Shown here: in pieces, positions 50,201-59,027 of the stretch
Layout of the letters: each line of letters opens with the position of its first letter
Numbering within the stretch: position 1 is the stretch's first letter
Source of the DNA: Sacculina carcini
Taxonomy: Eukaryota > Arthropoda > Thecostraca > Sacculinidae
Reading direction: 5' to 3'
Assembly: GCA_916048095.2 (NCBI GenBank)
Contig: OU696573.1
Span: 670,001-734,000 of the forward strand
DNA length: 64,000 bases
The notes under the pieces: generated by a model
What the model was told of the DNA's origin: nothing
Database searches by the model: none
What the model saw: only the letters and a program-made list of their open reading frames with translations
Translations under genes and position numbers: made by a program

Positions 50201-53200
50201 AATATGTTTGGTAAATTAAGTAATATGTTTGGAAAATTAAGTAACATGTTTGGTAAACTAGGTAATATGTTTGGCAAATTAAGTAATATGTTTGGTAAAT
50301 TGAGTAATATGTTTGGTAAATTAAGTAATATGTTTGGAAAATTAAGTAATATATTCGGTAAATTAGGTAATATGTTTGGAAAATTAAGTAATATGTTTGG
50401 TAAATGTTTAAGTATGTATGTTTAAGTAATATGTTTGGTGTATGTTTAATGTGTTTGGTAGATTACGTGAATTCATCCTACAACATACATTACATATATA
50501 TTACATTACATTGGTTCTTGACCTTTTTACTGCATCCACCAGAGCTTTTGCACAAACCAAGCTTGGCGATCCAATGATGATTAAATCATAATTTATTTCA
50601 TCCATGGTCTGCGTGTAATCCATGCAACAATGTGCATGATTTATTAAAGTAATTACAGTAATTGATTGTAATATATTTTGGCGGCCGAATGAAAGCATCT
50701 TCAACGAGCCCTTGGTGAGCCAAGTGTAGGTCGTGAACTCGGAATTAAGAAGCACTCTACTGCACCCAAAGTAATACACCCAAGTTAACTTTCTCAACCC
50801 AACAATATGCCGACTACACCTCACACTACGCCATTGAGCCCGCACACACGACAAAAAACCGCCGAGCAAACTCGCATGGAAACAAGCAGAAAAAATGGTC
50901 GACACCGACATTGCATATGCAACATTGCAGACACGCTGCAACCGCGTGCAACCGCGGCAGCCATGTTGAATCTCACACATCAGTGATTTATTGACATGTC
51001 TGATGCACACACACACAGTCAGTGCGAAGGTCTTTCAGTGCACGTGCAACTATTTCACCATGGGGAAACTGTACTGTATATGTACTGACTACAAGGATGT
51101 CAAACTTTACTTTCGAAGAGATGAAGCATTTTTTATGAAATACAAATGACACACATGGGCCGCATCTATATAGGAAATATACCACTAAATTTCAATGTGT
51201 AGAATTTCAAAGATCCGAAAGAACTGATGCAAAAGTGAATTAGATAATGTATAATAAAACTGCATTATTATGTGATGAATCTGACACGTTATCTGTCTTA
51301 TACTGCTTGATTTGTTGGTTATATTGGAGAGCCAAATGCTTGACCGATCGCTGGTTTAGAAAGATCAGTGGTTCTCTAGTTCTTTCAAACCAGCAGGCAG
51401 TTCTCGCATCCCCCTCTAGTATTGACAGCTAAGTGAAAACTATATAGAAATACAATTTATGTTCACAAGTTTTTGTCAGATAGAACATATATATGAATGA
51501 AATACATTATATACATTATATATAAATGAAAACAAATTTTCTACATTTTTTCACAGGGGACATCGCACCCCCAGCGCGAGATTGTGTGCAACAGCACCTA
51601 GATTTAAGAGGTGCGGCAGTAATGCGCACAAGATGCACACCACAATAACGCAAACCCTATCATCAGCAATCCAACAGAATGTCAACAATAAAAAAGACTA
51701 GATAAATAAACTAAACACACGTGATTGAATTCCTACTGCACCTCCTCTGACTTATACTTGATTTATCCATGACAATCAACCAACCGTGCAAAAAACCAAT
51801 CAATGTTGCAAACACACATTGCATGACGACCTGGTGCAGACACAGGCACACACACACACACTGACACACACACACACAGACACACACTGTGTGTTTCAAA
51901 TCACAGAAGAAAAACCAGCCAGCACGTGTGGTCCTGTTCGTGCGTTAATTATAAAAACAATGGTTGCTGTTGATATACCGTTGTTGACTGAATGATACCT
52001 GTCTCTAAAACGGGGTACACAATTACCGTGCACGTTGCATAGAGGAAAGCAAATGTTCAAATTCCAGTCGTAAAAATTTGAAAATCAAGCTGGGATAACC
52101 ATAAACCGTATGTAGAAAAATAATGTTGAATAAATATTAATTTATGAAAATACCCAGTGAAAACAATGCACGAGATTTAGTCAGTTTTTTTTAAACATGA
52201 ATTTCTTTGACAAAATGAAAAATATTTCCAGTGAAAATACAGCAGTGCAGTTGTAATAATATCACGAGAATTTAGCAATTGAACAAAATCAATGTGACAA
52301 ATCACTTGTATCAGCGACCAATGTCAATTGCAAGCCAGTTATCTTGAGATAACAGTGTTAGCAGCGATCACGTCCGATATCATCAATCAATCTTGAAGAT
52401 GATCAACATCTCGAAGATGTTGTTGAAAATGCTCATAGCATTCATGCTAATGGGCGATACTGACCCGAGGCACCTATATCAGCCTCGTGCCATGATACGT
52501 CATGAAGACTCTCTGAGACTCAGAGAAACAAAACACCAGAACAGAGGATTCAATCCCTCCTACCACAAAAGTCACTCGACCAAACAAAAATTGACCGATG
52601 AATCTGCACTGGACTCTGACTACTATGTGGTCAAACAGCATCATCCAGCGGGAACAGCAGTCAAGAGTGCTGCAAAACAATACCATGCAGAAGTGAAACA
52701 CAGCTTCAAGTACCATCCTTCAAGACTTGGTAGCGTTGTGTCAGTTGTACCCAACAACCAACATCAGAAGCACCATGGAGAACCGAAGTCGACAGTCGAC
52801 ATGCCAAAATATGTCCACAGTTTAGCGAGCCAAAAACCTCGCTATAACAGCAAACAAAGACAAACGCTCACTCACGCAATGAAAGAGACACCTGGAAGAA
52901 ACTCACTCAAACGTCACTCGACCAGACAAAAATTGACCGCTGAGTCTGCACTGGACTTGAACGATCACGTGGCCAAACAACATCGTCCAGACGGAAAAAC
53001 ACTGAACGTTGCCGCAAGGAAACAGCATAGCGGCAAAAAACACAACTTCCAGTATCGTCCGTCAGAACTTGGTAAGGTTGTGTCAGCGATACAGAGCAGC
53101 CGACACCAGTACCAGCATGCAGAAGTGAAGTTGAAAGGTGATGCAACAGGTGTGCACAGCTCAGCCAACAAGAAAGCTCGCTATAACAGCTTAGCCAAAC

Positions 53201-55476
53201 AAACGCACAATTACGACGCCAAATCAACTGGCCAGCAAACTTCCAAGTTGCAAAAACAACAAAAGAAGAATTCGCCGACCAGACCCAGTGCTCCAGTCAT
53301 GACAACGCAAGTACAACCCAAAACCTGGCCGATCAATATGGTGACACATGCAACGCCCTCTCATACACCTGAGCACGTGCACCCCACTGTGAAGAACACG
53401 GTTCAGCACACACCTCAGTCTAATAACCCTCCTCGAACAATGAAGCCACCGGTGAGTGCAGCCGAAACAAGCACTTCCAAAGATACAGCCAGACAAGCAG
53501 CTTCAAATGATACATCACAACACCACTGCCAACACCTCCATCCCGATATTCACCAACTGAAAACTGACCTCAAGAACAGTGTCAAGGATTATGTTGCACG
53601 GAGAAAAATGATGCAGCAATTGGAAAATGCCGGAAAAGAGCCGCCTAGAATTGCAAAAGAGCCGCACAAATCTGCAATTTTCAATGTTGAGTACACCAAC
53701 ATCGACTGCAAAAACGGCGAAACATTAGAAAAACTGTTTCTCTCACAAATGTCGCCGATGTGTCGATTTTGTACGAGCGGCGGCAGTAAAGATGACCAGA
53801 CGGCCGCGAAGATTGAGTGTATAAACATTTGCCAAATATCGCCATTGAGAACGGTGTGTAAGAATGACGGTCAGAAAGGAGCGCGACTCTCAATAAAAGC
53901 CAGTGCCAGGATCAACTACAACTGGCGCAAACAAGACAAATGCGGCAGCAAGTGTCAACGACAAGTTAAAATACTGATGCAGTTTGTGGCCGAGCAGCAA
54001 TTGAAGCAGTATTTCATGTTCAAATGGAAGAACACTGCTGAAAACCAGCCAAACAAGCCAGTACCGGGCCACTGGGACACGCGGAGGAGTGATTACTGCT
54101 CACGAGGACTCCAGCTGAAAGAAGCATATTGTTACGATGAGGAATCACTGATAATGGGGTTGTTTTTCAATATGGGAGCACGCAACACCATTATAGTGAT
54201 TGGTGTGGTGGCTGTTATCACTGTGTTGTGTCTGCTTGCTTGCTGTGTCTACTGCTGCATTGTCAAGCGACCACGCAACAAACCAACACTGGACAAATCT
54301 AGCGGAGAACGGGACCTAGCAGCAGGCATGAACAGTGCAAAATCAGCTGTCACAGACGACACAACCAGCATCAGTTTCTCTGATGAACCACCACCTCCTC
54401 CTCCAGAATAACAACACTGAACCTGTTTCCATCAACATCTTTCAGAACGAGCAACCTGGTCTCATCTCGACACTAATGGACGCTCATTCAAGACGAACTG
54501 ATCCTCTGTTCAGAACACCGGAACAAGGACAACTGGAGGAGAGAGAGAGAGAGACAGCCACTGAACAAACTTCCAACATTCAACAATTGTTTCTTGCAGT
54601 CGGAGTTACAGAAGACATCAACACGGATCACTGTGTACTGCAAGACAATGCTGGGTTGAGCAACTTGTACCCAGAATATCGGTGTAGAATATTCTGTCTC
54701 TGGAAATTTGCACTGTGTATTGTTAATTGTTGACGCAAGCAATACACTGTGCAAACAAAATCATGAAATCTTTTAACTATACCATATGAAATTTCAGCGT
54801 TTATAAGAGAAACATTTCACTCATTTGCCCTCCAATATTGCAAGTAGAGCCAACGAAAAAGCGACCTTAATATGTAGAACACAAAATCTTTGGGAAAAAT
54901 TCACAATACGTTTTCCCAAATACGTTAATCTCTAAAAACTGTCCTAATAAAACCACTGACCCGCACTCAAACCGACTCTGTTTAACAGTGCAATGACTGA
55001 CTTACTACATATGCCCACTATAAATTAGCAAATAACAGCCACGCCATATAATCGTGAATTAATGCATATAAACTGTCTAGCTGCACAATGCACGCTCATA
55101 ACAACACAAAACCCACGAACAAAACAACACAGCCAGAGCCGTTGCGAGGACTTATGCCCCCCCCTCCCCCGAAGGCAACGCTCGGGGCCCCCATTATAAA
55201 TAAAGCACCAAATAATGAATATATCTATTAGACATAAACTCATAATACAAGCATAGGTAAAACATCTTAGCAAAAAGGTAAAGGATATACAAATTAAATA
55301 AGTAAGCGACCGATACACACACACACACACACACACACACACGACAGACGCACACACACACACTCGCAAGGAGGACCTTCAACACTCGGGGGCCCCCCCG
55401 GTCGGGGGTACGGGGGGCGGTTGCTACGGCTCTCAACACAGCTAATATAGTACGTGTGTGTGTCAGTGTGTCACTA

Positions 55477-55524
<48 letters not shown>

Positions 55525-56036
55525 TGTGTGTGTGTGAGTGTGAGCCCACCTTGGCGTCTGAGGTGACGTCGCCACATACCAGAGCCCGCATTTCCTGGAT
55601 GCGATCGTTGATGCTGCTGCGGTAGCGACGCTCCACAATATTGTGCGAGGACTTGGGCACGAGGTCTTCCGTGGCGTCCTGTGAATCACCAGCTGCTGTC
55701 GCTGTGGTCATGTTGGAAGAACATGATGAAGGACGGTGGTGTGGAGAAACATTCGTCACCACCGATCTCAATTGTCTGACTGCGCCAATGCGAGTGCAGC
55801 TGGACACACGCCTCTGCTGTTTCTGCTGAATGGTGGTGGCGACAGGAGCCGCCACCAGTCGCACGCCACCACTGGCCGCGCCACCACTGGTCGCAGTGCC
55901 CAGCAGCAGTGTGGGAACGCCACCATTGGCCGCGCCACCACTGAGGAAGGTGGCAGGCAATGTTACAGCACTGCCTGGCGCCAACAACTGGCCCGCTATT
56001 GGGGTGTATAACAAGGTGGTGGCAGCCCCAGTTGAC

Positions 56037-56078
<42 letters not shown>

Positions 56079-57260
56079 CACACATACATACCCTCACACA
56101 TACTCACATATTTCCTCCAAAATTTCAGCATGAAAATTCGGTGGAACATTACATACTTGAGCACGTGTGTCTGTGTGTAATTATACTTGTATATACAAAA
56201 TACGAGTTTTTCAACTCAAAGTCTGTCTGTGTGTGTGTGTGTGTCAGTGTACGTGTGAAGGTACCTGAACGTTGTTAGCAGGCGCAGTGGTTGTCATGGA
56301 GACGGTGGGTGTGGAGGCCCCAGTGCCGGACAAAATGACTGTTGTTGTGGCTGCGCTGTTAAAAATCGCTGGCTGATGGTTATGAGCAGGCAGGATTGTA
56401 TTCATGCACGACATGCCCGTCTGCGCTGTTCTCGAAGCACAAGGAGAAGACAAAGATGTTGACGGTGATGATGATGAAGAACACACTGGTAGGAACGTCT
56501 GAGTCGACATGGAGGAAAAGTTGGTTGCAGAAAGTGATGGAGACTCGGTGGCTGGATCCAGTGGAAGACATGACATATCGACGCCCGGAGACGGGAAATC
56601 GGTGTCAAGAACAAGATGTCCTCCGACCGGCGAGCACAGCGCAGGAGCCGAGCTGGAGCCAAGCGAATCTGCCGGCGACATCATCAGGTGGCTGGAATCA
56701 CATGACGAGATCGATGAAGGAGAGGTGGGAATCTCGGGCTTGACGACCAGCTCATAGTGTTGAAGGACGCGAGCCTGGTCAGCCGAGTGAGGACCGCATT
56801 CGTGGAGCAGTTGATCAGGCACCGCCGTGTCCAACAGGAAGGCATCCTCGCCCAAGTTCCCCAGAATGTCTGACATGCACAAACACGACGACACCGGACA
56901 ATATACATATTGAGAAAACCAGCGCAAGCTCCCAAATGAGCTGGCTGACAGTACAAGCGAGACCTAACAGTCCACAACTCCTCTCTGAAAACAACAGGTC
57001 ATATAGTCTCTTTCATAATGTCCAGTCTCGCTGATAACATTACTCATGACTTTTCTTCCTGATAAATTAGGTGGGCATGGGGTTGCACGAGTTCCAAGAA
57101 AACTGGTAGACAAAGACACTCTCGCTCCTGCGTGACACTGCCACAGCTCCCAGTAGAAGAAAGAGCGGAGTAAAACGGTGGAATTACCGTCCAGGGAGAG
57201 ACTGAGGTTGTCGGAGCACCAGTCCTCGATATCGTTGAAGCAGCGGTCACTACGGTCCAT
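36272..57260 (-). CDS. SREBF: Sterol regulatory element-binding protein (SREBP)
   Basis: Twelve - strand exons give exactly 1283 codons including the stop (1282 aa; vertebrate SREBPs are about 1140). In order: an acidic N-terminal activation segment, a long Ser/Thr/Gln-rich region, bHLH-zipper with HNIVERRYR (354-420; Tyr364 is the SREBP hallmark), then two membrane segments (about 531-549 and 593-613) around a short lumenal loop, and a C-terminal regulatory domain. DRSR (527-530) before the first membrane segment corresponds to the site-2 protease region. RTML (572-575) in the loop fits the RxxL site-1 protease motif. The product is expected to sit in the ER bound to SCAP and be released by proteolysis when sterols fall. 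Every junction keeps phase. Confidence 0.95.
36705..37047 (-). mobile_element. tRNA-derived SINE, full copy
   Basis: On the - strand a polymerase III type head is visible: A-box-like TGGCATATGG near 37040 and B box GGTTCGAAAC near 36985, spaced as in a tRNA. A roughly 270-bp body follows, ending TTTAACCTTGAACC. The body (AAGAAGCCGAAGCTTATGAA, CTCCCCAGAATGCATGACAC) recurs at 12148-12430 and, in part, at 26631-26745. It lies in SREBP intron 11. Confidence 0.65.
37186..37507 (-). CDS. SREBF: SREBP coding exon 11: regulatory domain
   Basis: The exon encodes [17 protein letters not shown] (after AVQ of exon 10, matching AVQLFLCDLLL) and [20 protein letters not shown], close to vertebrate [21 protein letters not shown] second CAG nine bases upstream is a possible tandem acceptor. 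The donor TTTGCG|gtcagt is phase 1. Confidence 0.93.
37575..38062 (+). pseudogene. 5'-truncated non-LTR retrotransposon reverse-transcriptase tail
   Basis: The stretch encodes [45 protein letters not shown] and ERRERGDLI, the C-terminal region of LINE-type pol proteins (CR1/L2/Jockey-like class, not resolved). The first frame stops at 37919. The rest ([18 protein letters not shown] ... [10 protein letters not shown]) continues in another frame to 38062, so there is a frameshift. It lies in SREBP intron 10, opposite orientation, 67 bp from the exon 11 acceptor. Confidence 0.75.
38795..39645. repeat. 34-40-bp minisatellite in SREBP intron 10
   Basis: About 23 units of ATCGTGTACTTGTGAAGATG followed by a variable GAGAGA run and GACAGTT. 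Long frames through it on both strands ([10 protein letters not shown] / IFTSTRC types) are artefacts. Confidence 0.9.
40345..40530. mobile_element. Internal copy of the element at 12660
   Basis: It shares AATGCGAGTTCTTGTG, CCTAGAAGTTCTTGTGGCCC, ACATGGATTGCCGCGGCGCA and CATATATTTTGTTATGGTCC with 12680-12840; the ends are eroded. SREBP intron 10. Confidence 0.55.
40975..41348 (-). CDS. SREBF: SREBP coding exon 10: regulatory domain
   Basis: The exon encodes [20 protein letters not shown] (compare VAKWWASLTAVVIHWL), [22 protein letters not shown] and STEAVQ. The acceptor is a TG run ending in tcag; the donor GTCCAG|gtgaac is phase 0. Confidence 0.91.
41744..42305 (-). pseudogene. 5'-truncated non-LTR retrotransposon reverse-transcriptase tail
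   Basis: On the - strand: [55 protein letters not shown], then, after a frameshift in an A run near 41915, [19 protein letters not shown] and [11 protein letters not shown]. It is the same kind of RT tail as 37575-38062 but clearly a diverged copy. It lies in SREBP intron 9, same orientation as the gene. Confidence 0.75.
42393..42615 (-). CDS. SREBF: SREBP coding exon 9: regulatory domain
   Basis: The exon starts [18 protein letters not shown], matching LFREHLLERALNCV of vertebrate SREBP, and continues with [13 protein letters not shown], like EFSDALGYLQLL. The acceptor is gtgtgtcag; the donor CTCACG|gtgact is phase 1. Confidence 0.92.
42618..43012. repeat. ACACCCACACACATATAC array in SREBP intron 8
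   Basis: Variable CA-rich units of about 16-18 bp directly beside the exon 9 acceptor. Confidence 0.88.
43282..43340. repeat. 23-bp short tandem repeat
   Basis: ATGTCCATCATCATATTCATAAT occurs twice, followed by a partial third copy, in SREBP intron 8. Confidence 0.85.
43678..44266 (-). CDS. SREBF: SREBP coding exon 8: regulatory domain
   Basis: The exon encodes [20 protein letters not shown], an Asn/Ser/Ala-rich insert, then [24 protein letters not shown] and [13 protein letters not shown], matching the LCAVNLAECAG, AEIYVAAALRVK and AMQWLCHPVGHRF blocks. The donor CGACAG|gttccg is phase 0. Confidence 0.92.
44578..44852. repeat. TG/AGTCACTG array in SREBP intron 7
   Basis: GTGTGTGTCAGTGTGTGAGTCACT units directly after the exon 7 donor on the gene strand. 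Confidence 0.85.
44859..45040 (-). CDS. SREBF: SREBP coding exon 7: regulatory domain
   Basis: After a (TG)n-CAG acceptor it encodes [17 protein letters not shown] and [14 protein letters not shown], colinear with the LDLACSLSWNVIRYSLQ segment. The donor TCTCG|gtgctg is phase 2 and is needed to avoid an immediate TGA. Joined with exon 8 it reads FMSRKERQDLY. Confidence 0.85.
45044..46133. repeat. CA-rich 30-bp array (ATAACAGTCACACACATGACACATACACAC)n
   Basis: About 1.1 kb fills the first half of SREBP intron 6 up to the exon 7 acceptor, with pure (CA)n patches. Confidence 0.92.
46240..47220. repeat. CA/TG microsatellite cluster in SREBP intron 6
   Basis: Alternating CA-rich (46255-46620) and TG-rich (46674-46965, 47060-47140) blocks and a final (CA)n. 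Nothing else is seen here. Confidence 0.85.
47303..47490 (-). CDS. SREBF: SREBP coding exon 6: second membrane segment
   Basis: The exon encodes [15 protein letters not shown] followed by a hydrophobic span and [12 protein letters not shown], matching the membrane exit YGEPVTRPHS of SREBPs. The acceptor is aatgttag; the donor AACGCG|gtatgt is phase 0. Confidence 0.92.
48007..48211 (-). CDS. SREBF: SREBP coding exon 5: first membrane segment and lumenal loop
   Basis: The exon contains [20 protein letters not shown] and, in the loop, [10 protein letters not shown]. Both proteolysis landmarks are present. The 3' splice site is uncertain: two CAGs six bases apart (exon starting 48211 or 48205) both keep frame. 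The donor GAAG|gtcggt is phase 1. Confidence 0.88.
49137..49505 (-). CDS. SREBF: SREBP coding exon 4: helix 2 and leucine zipper
   Basis: The exon begins [20 protein letters not shown], joining exon 3 as DAK|MTKS, colinear with DAKMHKSGVLRKAIDYIKYL of vertebrate SREBPs. It is followed by a Ser/Thr linker ending NDEEYE. The acceptor is gcgtgtcag; the donor TACGAG|gtgagt is a full consensus. The 6-kb intron before it hosts a gene on the other strand. Confidence 0.93.
50180..50425. repeat. 21-bp repeat (AGTAATATGTTTGGTAAATTA)n
   Basis: About eleven units in SREBP intron 3. The + strand frame (MFGKLSN repeats) is an artefact of a period divisible by three. Confidence 0.92.
51371..51583. mobile_element. 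hAT-like remnant in SREBP intron 3
   Basis: Left CAGTGGTTCTCTAGTTC, then TTCTCGCATCCCCCTC; the right end near CGCACCCCCAGCG is eroded. The GCATCCCC-GGTTGAGAACCACTG tip also occurs alone at 31044-31070. Confidence 0.4.
52399..54411 (+). CDS. Orphan single-pass membrane protein nested in SREBP intron 3
   Basis: A 670-residue uninterrupted frame lies on the strand opposite SREBP, wholly inside its third intron. I do not recognise the family. Residues 1-20 form a short hydrophobic possible signal sequence ([13 protein letters not shown]). Residues 58-156 and 172-270 are an internal duplication ([13 protein letters not shown] / [13 protein letters not shown], then [12 protein letters not shown] / [12 protein letters not shown]), basic and His/Gln/Lys-rich. 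Residues 285-375 are a Pro/Thr linker with one NDT sequon (N370). Residues 437-578 hold ten cysteines (437, 455, 458, 474, 478, 487, 515, 519, 567, 578). A 27-residue membrane span at 596-622 ([15 protein letters not shown], with Cys at its inner end) is followed by KRPR and a 48-residue tail ending in six prolines and Glu. Predicted type I topology: secreted basic ectodomain, Cys-rich domain near the membrane, short cytosolic tail. The earlier TTG at 52393 is not used; ATG at 52399 is chosen, 52417 is possible. Confidence 0.8.
   Translation: MINISKMLLKMLIAFMLMGDTDPRHLYQPRAMIRHEDSLRLRETKHQNRGFNPSYHKSHSTKQKLTDESALDSDYYVVKQHHPAGTAVKSAAKQYHAEVKHSFKYHPSRLGSVVSVVPNNQHQKHHGEPKSTVDMPKYVHSLASQKPRYNSKQRQTLTHAMKETPGRNSLKRHSTRQKLTAESALDLNDHVAKQHRPDGKTLNVAARKQHSGKKHNFQYRPSELGKVVSAIQSSRHQYQHAEVKLKGDATGVHSSANKKARYNSLAKQTHNYDAKSTGQQTSKLQKQQKKNSPTRPSAPVMTTQVQPKTWPINMVTHATPSHTPEHVHPTVKNTVQHTPQSNNPPRTMKPPVSAAETSTSKDTARQAASNDTSQHHCQHLHPDIHQLKTDLKNSVKDYVARRKMMQQLENAGKEPPRIAKEPHKSAIFNVEYTNIDCKNGETLEKLFLSQMSPMCRFCTSGGSKDDQTAAKIECINICQISPLRTVCKNDGQKGARLSIKASARINYNWRKQDKCGSKCQRQVKILMQFVAEQQLKQYFMFKWKNTAENQPNKPVPGHWDTRRSDYCSRGLQLKEAYCYDEESLIMGLFFNMGARNTIIVIGVVAVITVLCLLACCVYCCIVKRPRNKPTLDKSSGERDLAAGMNSAKSAVTDDTTSISFSDEPPPPPPE
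54946..54951 (+). terminator. Poly(A) signal candidate of the nested gene
   Basis: AATAAA lies 535 bp after the nested gene's stop codon on the same strand. It is the first canonical hexamer I noticed downstream. Confidence 0.4.
55134..55434. mobile_element. hAT-like MITE with perfect 8-bp target duplication
   Basis: The ends are imperfect inverted repeats (left CAGAGCCGTTGCGAGG; right end reverse complement GAGAGCCGTAGCAACC). The element is flanked on both sides by AACACAGC (55126-55133 and 55435-55442), the 8-bp duplication expected of hAT elements. 301 bp, G/C runs inside, a CA run near the right end, no coding capacity. It lies in SREBP intron 3. Related sequence occurs at 10121-10265 and 26715-26950. 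Confidence 0.8.
55550..56035 (-). CDS. SREBF: SREBP coding exon 3: linker, basic region and helix 1
   Basis: The exon runs from [10 protein letters not shown] to [20 protein letters not shown] and ends GDVTSDAK. The tyrosine in ERRYR replaces the arginine of other bHLH factors and is specific to SREBPs. The donor GCCAAG|gtgggc is phase 0. Confidence 0.93.
56265..56869 (-). CDS. SREBF: SREBP coding exon 2: activation and Ser/Thr-rich region
   Basis: After acceptor catgtcag it continues [14 protein letters not shown], then a 200-residue Ser/Pro/Thr-rich low-complexity stretch. The donor GTTCAG|gtacct is phase 0. There is little sequence identity to other species beyond composition, as is usual for this region. 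Confidence 0.82.
57188..57260 (-). CDS. SREBF: SREBP coding exon 1
   Basis: It starts at ATG 57260 ([15 protein letters not shown]), acidic like SREBP activation domains. Upstream in the same transcript orientation there is a TTTGTGCAG acceptor just before the start, so a non-coding first exon further upstream is likely. The donor GGACG|gtaatt is phase 1. Confidence 0.8.
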
Positions 57261-57693
57261 GGTGTGTGAGGCTGACACCAGAAGAGCCTGCACAAACACG
57301 CCAAACCACATGTACTGGTCTAAAAAACTATGTTGTAAACCTCCCCAAATGCAGCCCCTCTTAAGCGTTCATTCAATAAAGAATGGTACGACCACTGCTC
57401 ACAGTGACAATAAACTCAATGAATTCACAAATTGTACTTCAAATTCTTTAAACTTCATAAAAACTGCGACAACAGAACATTGACAAAATAGTCATTGAAA
57501 CACTAATAAAACCAAAACAAGAAAAAACTAAAAAATGCTCACAATTATGTTAGTTAATCGCTATTACAATTTCAATTGCTTAAACATAATATTCATTCAA
57601 AATAATTACCCAAATTGCGCATGTCAAACAAATGCGCAAATCACAACAAACCAACACTGCACCACTACAGAATCAACGCGTGGTCCACAATCA

Positions 57694-57780
57694 AGCCCCG
57701 CCTCCTCACGCCACTTTGGTCAATTCGACGTCATCAATTGTTTATGACGCACTGTCGTCATCGTTAGTGTGTGACGTCCT
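57694..57780. promoter_or_regulatory. Candidate SREBP promoter elements (GC box, SRE-like, CRE-like)
   Basis: Within 90 bp, about 440-520 bp upstream of the SREBP ATG: a GC box CCCCGCC (57696-57702), TCACGCCAC (57706-57714, one base from the SRE core TCACCCCAC), CGACGTCA (57726-57733) and TGACGTCC (57772-57779), both close to the CRE. A CCAAT box in reverse (ATTGG) is at 57965. Vertebrate SREBF genes combine SRE, GC and CCAAT sites for autoregulation. Confidence 0.35.
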
Positions 57781-58391
57781 ACGTTGCATATATATTCAAA
57801 TACAGATAAAAAAATAATATTGGGCATCAGTAAAGTAAATATAGTTAATATTGTGAATTAAGCAAATATATTAAATGAAACAAATGTCAGACAGTCTAAA
57901 TTCAACTGATAATATTGCGCATCATACGTCGACAGAAATTTCCAGACATTTACCAAAGAATTTCATTGGCGGAAAGGATGTATTATTGCAAAATACCAGG
58001 AAAATTACTGCCGTCACATTGACATTTACTTTGCACAACATTCATTCGTGTATTTTTCCAACATACAATTCAACCGTACACTTAACCATTAAATTTAGTT
58101 AAATTAAATTGCTAATACAATGCAATACATACACTTGCGCATATAATCATATTCACGCACACAATATATTTACTTGACTGTATTCCTTATTTTTCATTGG
58201 TTTTTCGACCATTTTATTCCACTATCATAGAAACATCATTTAAGGAATAAGGAATATAGGAATACACTTGAAATAAGGAAATTTGTCTGTATGCCGTGTA
58301 TTGATTGTGAAGTATTCTTGAATATTATATGAAACAATGTAAAAGGAAGTATCGGGAAAAAACAAACACGTGAATTCATACTCGGTGAAGT

Positions 58392-58397
58392 TTTATT
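58392..58397 (-). terminator. BTF3 poly(A) signal candidate
   Basis: TTTATT on the + strand reads AATAAA on the - strand about 380 bases after the BTF3 stop codon, a normal 3' UTR length. Confidence 0.45.
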
Positions 58398-58779
58398 ACA
58401 AAGTGAGGGTTAAGTGACCAGGCCATCTCCCGCCAAACACACACTTGCTTATGAACCACATCTCGTTTCACTATGAAAACGCAGACCGAATAAACACACA
58501 CACAGACAGGCACAGGCACGCACAGCAGAAGGCACATGGACACACCGACACGCCAAACGAAAAAGCAAACATTAAGCAAACGGGTGCCACTATCAGAATC
58601 CAGTGGAGAATTAAGAAAACGTTGCCAGCGGAGCTATACACTCCTGTCGACAAAAAGAATGAACCATAATATAGAGAAACAAAAGACAGTAGCGAAAAGA
58701 AATTGATACTTAATTTCTCCACAAAAGAAAACCCACGCCAAACACGCAAACACAAACACGCATACACAATGACTCAAGC

Positions 58780-59027
58780 CTAGTCATCTTTCTTGTTGGC
58801 GGCAGGTGTGGTGGGGGTGTGTTTCTGTTTGTTGTCAGTCGGTGGTGAGCAGGACACGGCGGCAGCCTCCGCCTTGCTCGCCTCGTCAAAATTCTCCACC
58901 AGGTCGGGCACATCATCATCATCATCGTCCGCGTCCTGGCCGCCTTCGTCGTCGGCAACGACGCGGCCGGTCGCCGTGTTGGTCGATGCGGAGCGACGAG
59001 CCGACGACCCGTCCTTGTCAGCCAACA
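58780..59027 (-). CDS. BTF3: BTF3 coding exon 3: acidic C-terminus
   Basis: After a (TG)n-CAG acceptor it encodes [12 protein letters not shown], an Asp run, [14 protein letters not shown] and a short Thr/Lys tail ending NKKDD with TAG at 58782-58780. Confidence 0.92.

Larger units (their letters stand above)
49506..55549 (-). other. SREBP intron 3 (6 kb), host of the nested gene
   Basis: It splits the bHLH between helix 1 and helix 2. It contains the 21-bp array, hAT-like sequence, the nested + strand gene (52399-54411) and the MITE (55134-55434). 50430-51360 and 51584-52390 show nothing I recognise apart from a GGTTCTTGACC hAT-like tip near 50513. Confidence 0.9.
57261..58779. other. SREBP upstream / BTF3 downstream intergenic region
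   Basis: AT-rich unique sequence between the SREBP start and BTF3 stop codons, holding the candidate promoter cluster (57694-57780) and the BTF3 poly(A) signal. No other gene is seen. Confidence 0.7.

Noticed and set aside
50501..51016. 171-aa antisense frame in SREBP intron 3
   Set aside because: Cys-rich chance frame overlapping a hAT-like tip; no family resemblance.
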